64,000 nt of DNA from Pseudomonas nitroreducens (GTDB taxonomy: Bacteria > Pseudomonadota > Gammaproteobacteria > Pseudomonadales > Pseudomonadaceae), in the NCBI RefSeq assembly GCF_014204515.1, contig NZ_JACHLI010000037.1, positions 1 through 64,000 on the forward strand, written 5' to 3'. The notes beneath the pieces were generated by a model that was not told the origin of the DNA, did not search any database, and was given only the letters and a program-made list of their open reading frames with translations. A program made the translations under genes and the position numbers. Below, piece after piece: positions 1 through 7,449 of this stretch. Position 1 is the first letter of the stretch. Each line of letters starts with the position of its first letter.

Positions 1-70
1 GTAGTGAAACGACGCATCGCCGATGGTAGTGTGGAGTTTCTCCATGTGAGAGTAGGTCATCGTCAAGCTC
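1..70 (+). rRNA. rrf: 5S ribosomal RNA, 3' part (truncated by window edge)
   Basis: The first ~70 bases match the 3' half of Pseudomonas 5S rRNA: the GATGGTAGTGTGG segment, the loop reading CCATGTGAGAGTAGG and the closing strand TCATCGTCAAGC, which would pair with the missing 5' end. The exact 3' end is uncertain by a few bases. It is followed at once by a terminator, as expected for the last gene of an rrn operon. In P. aeruginosa an rRNA operon also lies next to pstS, as I recall, which supports the synteny assignment. Confidence 0.93.
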
Positions 71-80
71 CTATCCCAAG

Positions 81-112
81 ACCCCTGGTCAGCATAGCTG
101 GCCGGGGGTTTT
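81..112 (+). terminator. rrn operon intrinsic terminator
   Basis: A 13-bp stem (81-93 with 97-109, two G-U pairs, loop ATA) ends in GGGGG followed by a short T run. It lies about 10 bases after the 5S rRNA and is a Rho-independent terminator by form and position. Confidence 0.85.
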
Positions 113-266
113 GCTTTTGCGCGCCGGAAATTGGCCTTGCAATGAGGCTGGGCACTCACTCCAGGAGGCGTAAATCGTCGTCGTGGGGAGTGTCATGGAC
201 GGCAGTGAAACTGCGGACGGTCATGGGCGCTGCGAGCTCGAATTCGCAGCGCCAAGGCAAGAGATG

Positions 267-289
267 TTCGCGAGCAAGCTCGCTCCTAC
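267..289 (+). repeat. Solitary REP half-element (GCTCGCTCCTAC family)
   Basis: These 23 bases match exactly 13649-13671 and 60661-60683. The core is a small palindrome, GCGAGCAAGCTCGC, followed by TCCTAC. It resembles the repetitive extragenic palindromes that are abundant in many Pseudomonas genomes. No inverted partner is seen here, so it is a singlet. Confidence 0.8.
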
Positions 290-402
290 CAAGGGCGTGA
301 GCGGCCCAGTAGAGGCTCTGGAACGCCATTTCCCGCATGTACAGTCCATCCGATTTGACTGGTTACAACCGCCTGCCGGCAGACTGATGGCATTTCATCC
401 AA

Positions 403-420
403 CTGTCACATTTGCGTCAT
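403..420 (+). promoter_or_regulatory. Pho box upstream of pstS
   Basis: CTGTCAC-ATTT-GCGTCAT is two 7-base direct repeats with a 4-base spacer, the 11-bp periodicity recognised by PhoB (consensus CTGTCAT-N4-CTGTCAT). It lies 70 bases before the pstS start. A plausible -10 (GACAAT, 439-444) follows. PhoB activation of pstS in phosphate starvation is inferred. Confidence 0.85.
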
Positions 421-490
421 AGAGTCTTCATGCGGTCTGACAATACTGGCCCCCGTTCCATCCAACCCCATTCTCCTCAAGGAGCAAGGC

Positions 491-1462
491 ATGAAACTCA
501 AGCGTTTGATGGCGGCCCTGACTTTTGTCGCCGCAGGCGTAGGCACCGCCAGTGCGGTGGCCGCGATCGATCCGGCTCTGCCGGACTACCAGAAAGCCAG
601 CGGTGTGTCGGGTAACCTGTCGAGCGTCGGTTCCGACACTCTGGCCAACCTGATGACCATGTGGGCGGAAGAGTACAAGCGCCTGTACCCGAACGTGAAC
701 GTGCAGATCCAGGCCGCCGGTTCCTCCACCGCGCCGCCGGCTCTGACCGAAGGCACCGCCAACCTGGGCCCGATGAGCCGCAAGATGAAGGACGTCGAGC
801 TGCAGGCCTTCGAACAGAAGTACGGCTACAAGCCGACCGCTGTTCCGGTAGCCGTGGACGCCCTGGCGATCTTCGTGCACAAGGACAACCCGATCAAAGG
901 CCTGACCATGCAACAGGTCGACGCCATCTTCTCCTCCACCCGCCTGTGCGGCGGCAAGTCGGAAGTGAAGACCTGGGGTGACCTGGGCCTGACCGGTGAC
1001 TGGGCCAACAAGCCGGTCCAGCTGTTCGGTCGTAACTCCGTCTCCGGCACCTACGGCTACTTCAAGGAAGAAGCCCTGTGCAAAGGCGACTACAAGCCGA
1101 ACGTGAACGAGCAGCCGGGTTCGGCTTCCGTGGTGCAGTCGGTCAGCCAGTCCCTGAACGGTGTGGGCTACTCCGGTATCGGTTACAAGACCGCTAGCGT
1201 GAAGACCGTTGCCCTGGCCAAGAAAGAAGGCGGCGAGTTCATCGAAGACAACGAGGCGAACGCCCTGAACGGCTCTTACCCGCTGTCGCGCTTCCTCTAC
1301 GTCTACGTCAACAAGGCGCCGAACAAGCCGCTGAACCCGCTGGAAGCCCAGTTCCTGAAAATGGTTCTGTCCAAGACCGGTCAGCAGGTTGTCGTGAAAG
1401 ACGGCTACATCCCGCTGCCGTCCAAGGTCGCCGAGAAAGCGATCAAGGATCTGGGTCTGTAA
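491..1462 (+). CDS. pstS: Phosphate ABC transporter substrate-binding protein PstS
   Basis: Periplasmic protein that binds inorganic phosphate and delivers it to the PstCAB importer. The 323-residue product starts with an Sec-type signal peptide (MKLKRLMAAL..., cleavage probably near residues 22-25). The mature part shows the PstS fold signatures: VGSDTLANLMTMWAEEY near the N-terminus, an AAGSSTAPPAL phosphate-binding loop, and the GRNSVSGTYGYFKEE segment that supplies further anion ligands. The start is fixed by AAGGAG 7 bases upstream. It heads pstSCABphoU and has its own Pho box, and a stem-loop pair separates it from pstC, consistent with high expression of the binding protein relative to the membrane parts. 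Confidence 0.97.
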   Translation: MKLKRLMAALTFVAAGVGTASAVAAIDPALPDYQKASGVSGNLSSVGSDTLANLMTMWAEEYKRLYPNVNVQIQAAGSSTAPPALTEGTANLGPMSRKMKDVELQAFEQKYGYKPTAVPVAVDALAIFVHKDNPIKGLTMQQVDAIFSSTRLCGGKSEVKTWGDLGLTGDWANKPVQLFGRNSVSGTYGYFKEEALCKGDYKPNVNEQPGSASVVQSVSQSLNGVGYSGIGYKTASVKTVALAKKEGGEFIEDNEANALNGSYPLSRFLYVYVNKAPNKPLNPLEAQFLKMVLSKTGQQVVVKDGYIPLPSKVAEKAIKDLGL

Positions 1463-1474
1463 TCAGTCCTCCAA

Positions 1475-1496
1475 CCGGGCGGAAATCCCCGCCCGG
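1475..1496 (+). terminator. pstS 3' stem-loop 1
   Basis: Stem CCGGGCGG (1475-1482) pairs with CCGCCCGG (1489-1496), 12 bases after the pstS stop. There is no T run, so it more likely protects the mRNA 3' end or causes partial attenuation than terminates alone. Confidence 0.6.
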
Positions 1497-1521
1497 CATG
1501 GGCTGACGCATACTCGACCGG

Positions 1522-1553
1522 GCCCGCCAGCAAGGCTCTGCTGGCGGGCTTTG
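1522..1553 (+). terminator. pstS-pstC intergenic stem-loop 2 (likely partial terminator)
   Basis: An 11-bp perfect stem, GCCCGCCAGCA with TGCTGGCGGGC, loop of 6, followed by TTTG. It looks like a weak Rho-independent terminator directly before the Pho half-sites of pstC. Confidence 0.7.
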
Positions 1554-1555
1554 TC

Positions 1556-1584
1556 GCGTCACTTCCATGTCATCTTTCTGTCAT
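1556..1584 (+). promoter_or_regulatory. Triple tandem Pho half-site upstream of pstC
   Basis: Three 7-base repeats in 11-bp register: GCGTCAC (1556-1562), TTCC, ATGTCAT (1567-1573), CTTT, CTGTCAT (1578-1584). Any two adjacent units form a full Pho box. The array ends 24 bases before the preferred pstC start at 1609. It suggests an internal PhoB-dependent promoter for pstCAB-phoU. It also argues against the upstream ATG at 1567, which lies inside the array. Confidence 0.8.
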
Positions 1585-1608
1585 ATAGGGCCGCTAGGGT
1601 GTCACTCC

Positions 1609-3891
1609 ATGAACGACATGGCCAACTCCCCGATGACTTCTTCTCTTCCCGAGCGCATCGATTTCAATACGCCTGCCCTGCAGCGCAAGCGCCGTATCCG
1701 GGCGCTCAAGGATCGACTGACCCGCTGGTACGTGCTGGTCGGCGGTCTCGCCGTGCTGGCCGCCATTACCCTGATTTTCTTCTACCTCGCCTATGTCGTG
1801 CTGCCGCTGTTCCGTGGCGCCGAGCTGGATGCGCGTGATCCCCTGACTCCGGCCTGGCTGAAGACGGCGCAAGCGCCGCTGCTGCTGAGCATCGAAGAGC
1901 AGAACATGGTCGGCATGCGCGTCGCCGCCAATGGCGAAGTGGTGTTCTTCGACGCCAGGAAAGGCGACGAGATGGACCGCGTGGCACTGAAGCTGCCCGC
2001 CGGCACCAGCGTGACTTCCATCGCCGAGGACCAGCCGGGTCACCCGACCGTGGCGCTGGGCCTGTCCAACGGCCAGGTGCTGGTGTTCAAGCACAACTAC
2101 AAGGTCACCTACCCGGACAACCAGAAGACCATCACCCCGCACATCGACTATCCCTATGGCGATGCGCCGATGAACCTGGACACCCAGGGCCGTCCGCTGG
2201 AGCACGTGGCCATCGTCACCGGTGATGAAAGCCTGCTGCTCGCCGCTTCCAGCGGTAGCCAGCTGATGCTGCTGGGCCTGACCCAGCAGGAAAACATGCT
2301 GACCGGCGAGAGCAGCCTGCAGGAAGAACGCATCAACCTGCCGCAGATCGCCGACCCGGTGAAGGCCCTCTACATGGACCCGCGCAAGCAGTGGCTCTAT
2401 GTGCTCAACGGCCGCGCCCAGGCGGATGTCTTCGACCTGAATACCCGCCAGCTCAACGGCCGCTACAAGCTGCTGGATGACGCCTCCGCCGAAGTGACCG
2501 CCAGCAGCCAGCTGCTGGGTGGCATCTCGCTGATGGTCGGCGACTCCAAGGGTGGCATCGGCCAGTGGTTCATGGCCCGCGGTGAGGATGGCGAACCGCG
2601 CCTGTCCCACGTGCGTGACTTCAAGCTGGGCGACCAGCCGATCGCCAGCATCGCCCCGGAACAGCGCCGCAAGGGCTTCCTGGTCCTCGACAAGCAAGGC
2701 AACCTGGGCATCTTCCACAGCACCGCGCACCGCACGCTGCTGGTGGAGAATGTCGCTCCGTCCGCCGGCCCGATGGCCCTGTCGCCGCGCGCCAACCGCC
2801 TGATCCTCGAACAGGGCGGCGAGCTGCGTCGCTTCAGCCTGAGCAACCCGCACCCGGAAGTCTCCTTCAGCGCGTTGTGGGGCAAGGTCTGGTACGAGAG
2901 CTACGACAAGCCGTCCTACGTCTGGCAGTCCACCGCCGCGACCACCGACTTCGAGCCCAAGCTGAGCCTGTCGCCGCTGACCTTCGGTACGCTGAAGGCG
3001 GCGTTCTACGCGATGATCCTCGCCGCGCCGCTGGCTATCGCCGCGGCCGTCTACACCGCCTACTTCATGGCTCCGGGCATGCGCCGCAAGGTCAAGCCGG
3101 TGATCGAGCTGATGGAGGCGCTGCCGACGGTGATCCTCGGCTTCTTCGCTGGCCTGTTCCTGGCGCCGTACGTCGAAGGCCACCTGCCGGGTATCTTCAG
3201 CCTGCTGCTGCTCACGCCGCTGGGCATCCTGGCCGCCGGCCTGATCTGGAGCCGCCTGCCTGAACGCATCCGCCTGAGCCTGCCGGCAGGCTGGGAAGCG
3301 GCGATCCTGATCCCCGTGGTCCTCGCCACTGGCGCCTTCGCCCTGTGGATGAGCCCGCACCTGGAAACCATGTTCTTCGGCGGCGACATGCGCCTGTGGA
3401 TCAGCCACGACCTGGGCATCACCTACGACCAGCGCAACGCTCTGGTGGTCGGCCTGGCCATGGGCTTCGCAGTGATCCCGAACATCTTCTCCATTGCCGA
3501 AGACGCCATCTTCAGCGTGCCGCGCAGCCTGACCTACGGCTCCCTGGCCCTGGGCGCCACGCCCTGGCAGACGCTGACCCGCGTGGTGATCCTGACCGCA
3601 AGCCCAGGCATCTTCTCCGCGCTGATGATCGGCATGGGCCGCGCCGTGGGCGAGACCATGATCGTGCTGATGGCCACCGGCAACACCCCGGTGATGGACG
3701 TGAACATCTTCCAGGGCATGCGGACGCTGGCGGCGAACGTCGCGGTGGAGATGCCCGAGTCGGAGGTGGGCGGGACTCACTACCGCGTGCTGTTCCTCTC
3801 GGCACTGGTGCTGCTGTCCTTCACCTTCGTGATGAACACCCTGGCAGAGCTGATCCGTCAGCGCCTGCGCAAGAAATACGCGTCGCTCTGA
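1609..3891 (+). CDS. pstC: Phosphate ABC transporter permease PstC, long form with periplasmic propeller-like domain
   Basis: Inner-membrane permease of the PstSCAB importer. The 760-residue product is far longer than E. coli PstC (~320). After a cytoplasmic N-terminus and TM1 (residues ~41-66) comes a ~360-residue segment with repeated beta-blade-like units (for example VVFFDARKGDEM, ALGLSNGQVLVFK, GFLVLDKQGNLGIF) that should lie in the periplasm. The C-terminal ~300 residues hold the permease core with the ABC-coupling EAA-like loop (SLTYGSLALGATPWQTLTRVVI). I prefer the ATG at 1609 because an in-frame ATG at 1567 sits within the Pho half-sites; ATGs at 1618 and 1633 are also possible. Long PstC proteins are known in Pseudomonas; the propeller assignment is my inference. 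Confidence 0.93.
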   Translation: MNDMANSPMTSSLPERIDFNTPALQRKRRIRALKDRLTRWYVLVGGLAVLAAITLIFFYLAYVVLPLFRGAELDARDPLTPAWLKTAQAPLLLSIEEQNMVGMRVAANGEVVFFDARKGDEMDRVALKLPAGTSVTSIAEDQPGHPTVALGLSNGQVLVFKHNYKVTYPDNQKTITPHIDYPYGDAPMNLDTQGRPLEHVAIVTGDESLLLAASSGSQLMLLGLTQQENMLTGESSLQEERINLPQIADPVKALYMDPRKQWLYVLNGRAQADVFDLNTRQLNGRYKLLDDASAEVTASSQLLGGISLMVGDSKGGIGQWFMARGEDGEPRLSHVRDFKLGDQPIASIAPEQRRKGFLVLDKQGNLGIFHSTAHRTLLVENVAPSAGPMALSPRANRLILEQGGELRRFSLSNPHPEVSFSALWGKVWYESYDKPSYVWQSTAATTDFEPKLSLSPLTFGTLKAAFYAMILAAPLAIAAAVYTAYFMAPGMRRKVKPVIELMEALPTVILGFFAGLFLAPYVEGHLPGIFSLLLLTPLGILAAGLIWSRLPERIRLSLPAGWEAAILIPVVLATGAFALWMSPHLETMFFGGDMRLWISHDLGITYDQRNALVVGLAMGFAVIPNIFSIAEDAIFSVPRSLTYGSLALGATPWQTLTRVVILTASPGIFSALMIGMGRAVGETMIVLMATGNTPVMDVNIFQGMRTLAANVAVEMPESEVGGTHYRVLFLSALVLLSFTFVMNTLAELIRQRLRKKYASL

Positions 3892-3916
3892 GCGACGCCC
3901 GACGAGGCTACGTTCC

Positions 3917-5593
3917 GTGAAACAGAAACAGGAATCCGTCAAAGCGTGGTTCGCCAGCGGTTCTCCCTGGGTGTGGATGAACGCGGGTGCGGTGTCCATC
4001 GCCGTGATCATGACCATCGGCCTGCTCGCCGTGATCGCCGTGCGCGGTCTCGGCCACTTCTGGCCGGCGGATGTGATCGAGGCGACCTACAGCGTCCCCG
4101 GTGAAGCCGCCAAGACCCTGATCGGCGAGGAAGTGCAGATCGAGCAGGTGCCGCGCGAACGCCTGCGCAGCGCCGGCCTGCCGGTGCCGGACAACGGCCC
4201 GGAGTTCATGACCCGCGAACTGCTCAAGCTGGGCAACCGCGACCTCTACGGCAGTGACTTCTCCTGGGTGATCGGCGAGTGGCTGACCGACCGTCGTCAC
4301 CCGGCCGAGCTGGTGACCCTGGAACGCCGCGAATGGGGCAACTTCTATGGCTACCTGCTGAGTGTCAAGGAAAGCGGCAAGGTGGTCGCCGAAGGTGCCG
4401 GCGCCATGGCCGAACTGCAGACCCGTCTGAAGCGCGTCGATGAGCTCTATTCCAAGCTGTACCAGCTGGAGAAGAAGGACATCGGCGGCATCAACCACGG
4501 CCTGGAGCGCCTGCGCCTGAAAGAGCGCGGCCTGCAGCTGAACAACCAGCTGGACGCCACCGCCGAGGCCGACATCGCCGCCGGCCGCGCCGAGCTGAAC
4601 GCCCAGTACAAGGTGCTGGAAGAGCAGCTCAACGCCCTGCATGCGGAGTTCAACCGCGACAGCATCGTCATGCGCGACGCCAGCGGCCAGCAGACCGAGA
4701 TCAGCGTCGGCAAGCTGGTGCACGCCTACCAGCCCAACCAGATGGGCGTCGGCGCCAAGCTGAGCTTCTACTTCAAGAAACTGTGGGAGTTCCTCAGCGA
4801 CGACCCCCGTGAAGCCAACACCGAGGGCGGCATCTTCCCGGCCATCTTCGGCACCGTGATGATGACCCTGGTGATGGCCGTGATCGTTACCCCGTTCGGC
4901 GTGATCGCGGCAGTCTATCTGCGCGAATACGCTCGCCAGGGCCTGTTGACCCGCGTCATCCGCATCGCGGTGAACAACCTCGCAGGTGTGCCGGCGATCG
5001 TCTACGGCGTGTTCGGCCTGGGCTTCTTCGTCTACGTGCTGGGCGGCTCGCTCGACCGCATGTTCTTCCCCGAAGCGCTACCGGCGCCGACCTTCGGCAC
5101 ACCGGGGCTGTTCTGGGCCTCGCTGACTCTGGCCATCCTCGCGGTACCGGTGGTGATCGTGGCCACCGAGGAAGGCCTGGCGCGCATTCCGCGCGCCACC
5201 CGCGAAGGCTCCCTGGCCCTGGGCGCGACCAAGGCCGAGACCCTGTGGAAAGTGGTGCTGCCGATGGCCAGCCCGGCGATGATGACCGGCCTGATCCTCG
5301 CCGTGGCCCGCGCCGCCGGTGAAGTGGCGCCGCTGATGCTGGTGGGCGTGGTGAAGCTGGCTCCGGCACTGCCGGTGGACGGCAACTACCCCTACGTGCA
5401 CCTGGACCAGAAGATCATGCACCTGGGCTTCCACATCTACGACGTCGGCTTCCAGAGCCCCAACGTCGAAGCCGCGCGCCCGCTGGTGTACGCCACTGCG
5501 CTGCTGCTGGTGATGGTGATCGCCCTGCTGAACTTCTCGGCCATCGCCATCCGTAACCGCCTGCGCGAAAAGTACAAGGCGCTGGAAAACTGA
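3917..5593 (+). CDS. pstA: Phosphate ABC transporter permease PstA, long form with coiled-coil insert
   Basis: Second permease of the Pst importer, 558 residues against ~295 in E. coli. TM1 (about residues 17-45, ending ...IAVRGLGHFW) is followed by a large periplasmic insert; within it residues ~150-255 are rich in heptad-like E/L/K/Q patterns (AELQTRLKRVDELYSKLYQLEKK, LEEQLNALHAEF split over two helices), predicting a coiled coil. The permease core begins near GGIFPAIFGTVMMTLVM and includes the coupling loop ATREGSLALGATKAETLWKVVLP. The start is GTG with a GACGAGG site 10 bases upstream. It follows pstC by 25 bases in the same operon. The extra domains of PstC and PstA may pack together, which is inference. 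Confidence 0.94.
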   Translation: MKQKQESVKAWFASGSPWVWMNAGAVSIAVIMTIGLLAVIAVRGLGHFWPADVIEATYSVPGEAAKTLIGEEVQIEQVPRERLRSAGLPVPDNGPEFMTRELLKLGNRDLYGSDFSWVIGEWLTDRRHPAELVTLERREWGNFYGYLLSVKESGKVVAEGAGAMAELQTRLKRVDELYSKLYQLEKKDIGGINHGLERLRLKERGLQLNNQLDATAEADIAAGRAELNAQYKVLEEQLNALHAEFNRDSIVMRDASGQQTEISVGKLVHAYQPNQMGVGAKLSFYFKKLWEFLSDDPREANTEGGIFPAIFGTVMMTLVMAVIVTPFGVIAAVYLREYARQGLLTRVIRIAVNNLAGVPAIVYGVFGLGFFVYVLGGSLDRMFFPEALPAPTFGTPGLFWASLTLAILAVPVVIVATEEGLARIPRATREGSLALGATKAETLWKVVLPMASPAMMTGLILAVARAAGEVAPLMLVGVVKLAPALPVDGNYPYVHLDQKIMHLGFHIYDVGFQSPNVEAARPLVYATALLLVMVIALLNFSAIAIRNRLREKYKALEN

Positions 5594-5645
5594 TTCTGCA
5601 GGCGGCGGGCCACGCCCGCCGCCAGGCCTCCCAAGGAGACTGACC

Positions 5646-6482
5646 ATGCAACAAGAAACCGGATCCCACGGCATCGACATCGGCGCGCTCGGCCGCGGCG
5701 ACCGCCAGGGCATGAACCTGGAAAGCGAGACCGTCGCCCTCGAAGTGCCCGGCCTGAGCCTGTTCTACGGCGAGAAGCAGGCGCTGTTCGACGTCAGCAT
5801 GAACATTCCCAAGCAGCGCGTGACCGCCTTCATCGGCCCGTCCGGCTGCGGCAAGTCGACCCTGCTGCGTTGCTTCAACCGCATGAACGACCTGGTCGAC
5901 GGTTGCAACGTGAAGGGCGAGATCCTCCTCGACGGCCACAACATCTTCGCCAAGAACGTCGACGTCGCCGAGCTGCGCCGCCGCGTCGGCATGGTGTTCC
6001 AGAAGCCCAACCCGTTCCCCAAGAGCATCTACGAGAACGTGGTGTACGGCCTGCGCATCCAGGGCATCAACAAGAAGCGTGTGCTCGATGAAGCCGTCGA
6101 ATGGGCCCTCAAGGGTGCTGCGCTGTGGGACGAGGTGAAGGATCGCCTGCACGAGTCCGCCCTCGGCCTCTCCGGCGGCCAGCAGCAGCGTCTGGTAATC
6201 GCCCGCACCATCGCCGTGGAGCCGGAAGTCCTGCTGCTCGACGAGCCCTGCTCGGCGCTGGACCCGATTTCCACCCTGAAGATCGAAGAGCTGATCTACG
6301 AGCTGAAATCCAAGTTCACCATCGTCATCGTCACCCACAACATGCAGCAGGCCGCGCGCGTCTCCGACTACACGGCGTTCATGTACATGGGCAAGCTGAT
6401 CGAGTTCGGCGATACCGATACCCTGTTCACCAACCCGGCCAAGAAGCAGACCGAGGACTACATCACCGGTCGTTACGGCTAG
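5646..6482 (+). CDS. pstB: Phosphate ABC transporter ATP-binding protein PstB
   Basis: Cytoplasmic ATPase that drives phosphate import through PstC/PstA. The 278-residue protein shows Walker A GPSGCGKS (64-71), Q-loop Q119 (VFQKPNPFPKS), ABC signature LSGGQ (175-179), Walker B VLLLDE (195-200) and the switch histidine in VIVTHNMQQAARVSD. Its ~30-residue N-terminal leader is longer than in E. coli PstB but usual for pseudomonads. The ATG follows AAGGAG closely. It lies between pstA and phoU; with PhoU it also takes part in repression of PhoR signalling under phosphate sufficiency (family knowledge). Confidence 0.98.
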   Translation: MQQETGSHGIDIGALGRGDRQGMNLESETVALEVPGLSLFYGEKQALFDVSMNIPKQRVTAFIGPSGCGKSTLLRCFNRMNDLVDGCNVKGEILLDGHNIFAKNVDVAELRRRVGMVFQKPNPFPKSIYENVVYGLRIQGINKKRVLDEAVEWALKGAALWDEVKDRLHESALGLSGGQQQRLVIARTIAVEPEVLLLDEPCSALDPISTLKIEELIYELKSKFTIVIVTHNMQQAARVSDYTAFMYMGKLIEFGDTDTLFTNPAKKQTEDYITGRYG

Positions 6483-6567
6483 TCTCGCGGTCTTGCGTGC
6501 GCGGTAGAACTTCCCGGAGAACATCACAAGCCAGCGGCCCGGAGCCTGCGGCTTTCGCGGAGCGAAC

Positions 6568-7317
6568 ATGATCAACAAAGAAAGCCTCACCCACCACATC
6601 TCGCAGCAGTTCAATGCCGAGCTGGAGGAAGTGCGCAGCCATCTGCTGGCCATGGGCGGGCTGGTGGAAAAGCAGGTCAACGACGCGGTCAACGCGCTGA
6701 TCGACGCCGACTCGGGCCTGGCCCAGCAGGTGCGCGAGATCGACGACCAGATCAACCAGATGGAGCGCAACATCGACGAGGAATGCCTGCGCATCCTCGC
6801 CCGTCGCCAGCCGGCCGCCTCCGACCTGCGTCTGATCATCAGCATCTCCAAGTCGGTGATCGACCTGGAGCGCATCGGTGACGAAGCCTCGAAGATCGCC
6901 CGCCGCGCCATCCAGCTGTGCGAGGAAGGCGAGTCGCCGCGCGGCTACGTCGAGGTGCGCCACATCGGCAACCAGGTGCGCAAGATGGTGCAGGAGGCGC
7001 TGGACGCCTTCGCCCGCTTCGACGCCGACCTCGCCCTGTCGGTCGCCCAGTACGACAAGACCGTCGACCGCGAGTACAAGACCGCCCTGCGCGAGCTGGT
7101 CACCTACATGATGGAAGACCCGCGGGCGATCTCCCGCGTGCTCAACGTCATCTGGGCCCTGCGTTCGCTGGAGCGCATCGGCGACCACGCACGCAACATC
7201 GCCGAACTGGTGATCTACCTGGTGCGCGGTACCGACGTGCGCCACCTCGGCCTGACCCGCATGAAGGAAGAAGTGCAGGGCAAGTCCGCGAGCCAGCCCG
7301 AGAGCAAGCCCGAATAA
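6568..7317 (+). CDS. phoU: Phosphate signalling regulator PhoU
   Basis: Negative regulator that links PstSCAB state to PhoR and keeps the Pho regulon off when phosphate is sufficient. The 249-residue, all-helical product contains two PhoU repeats; each carries the metal-binding E/DxxxD-type helix, seen as RIGDEASKIARRA and RIGDHARNIAELV. Start ATG is preceded by GCGGAGCG. It closes the pst operon, 85 bases after pstB, and is followed by a strong terminator. Length agrees with the family (~240). Confidence 0.97.
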   Translation: MINKESLTHHISQQFNAELEEVRSHLLAMGGLVEKQVNDAVNALIDADSGLAQQVREIDDQINQMERNIDEECLRILARRQPAASDLRLIISISKSVIDLERIGDEASKIARRAIQLCEEGESPRGYVEVRHIGNQVRKMVQEALDAFARFDADLALSVAQYDKTVDREYKTALRELVTYMMEDPRAISRVLNVIWALRSLERIGDHARNIAELVIYLVRGTDVRHLGLTRMKEEVQGKSASQPESKPE

Positions 7318-7334
7318 GCACCCGCCTGCTGCTC

Positions 7335-7368
7335 GATGAACCCGGCCTTGCGCCGGGTTCGTCATTTT
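7335..7368 (+). terminator. pst-phoU operon terminator
   Basis: 12-bp stem GATGAACCCGGC with GCCGGGTTCGTC (one G-U), loop CTTGC, then ATTTTAT. It lies 18 bases after the phoU stop. Confidence 0.85.
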
Positions 7369-7449
7369 ATGGCCGGACGGTCCCGTGCCAATGGCACGTA
7401 GCCACCCGGCAAGGCTATCCTTCGCCCTATCGATTTTCCGGAGATGCCG

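Larger units (their letters stand above)
113..490. other. Intergenic region between rrn and pstS
   Basis: No convincing gene; the short open frames here lack ribosome binding sites and family features. It holds a 10-bp inverted repeat (226-235 with 244-253, loop of 8), one solitary REP half (267-289) and, near the 3' end, the pstS Pho box and leader. The pstS ribosome binding site AAGGAG lies at 479-484. Confidence 0.7.

Noticed and set aside
113..422. Small open frames between the 5S rRNA and pstS
   Set aside because: They span the REP half-element and the Pho box and show no coding features.
1567..1608. Upstream ATG for pstC at 1567
   Set aside because: It lies within the Pho half-site array and would be upstream of, or at, the expected transcription start.
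1594..4017. 807-residue open frame on the minus strand opposite pstC-pstA
   Set aside because: It is a shadow of high-GC codon bias: composition is rich in H, Q, A, G, V with no domain, and it lies fully opposite two conserved genes.
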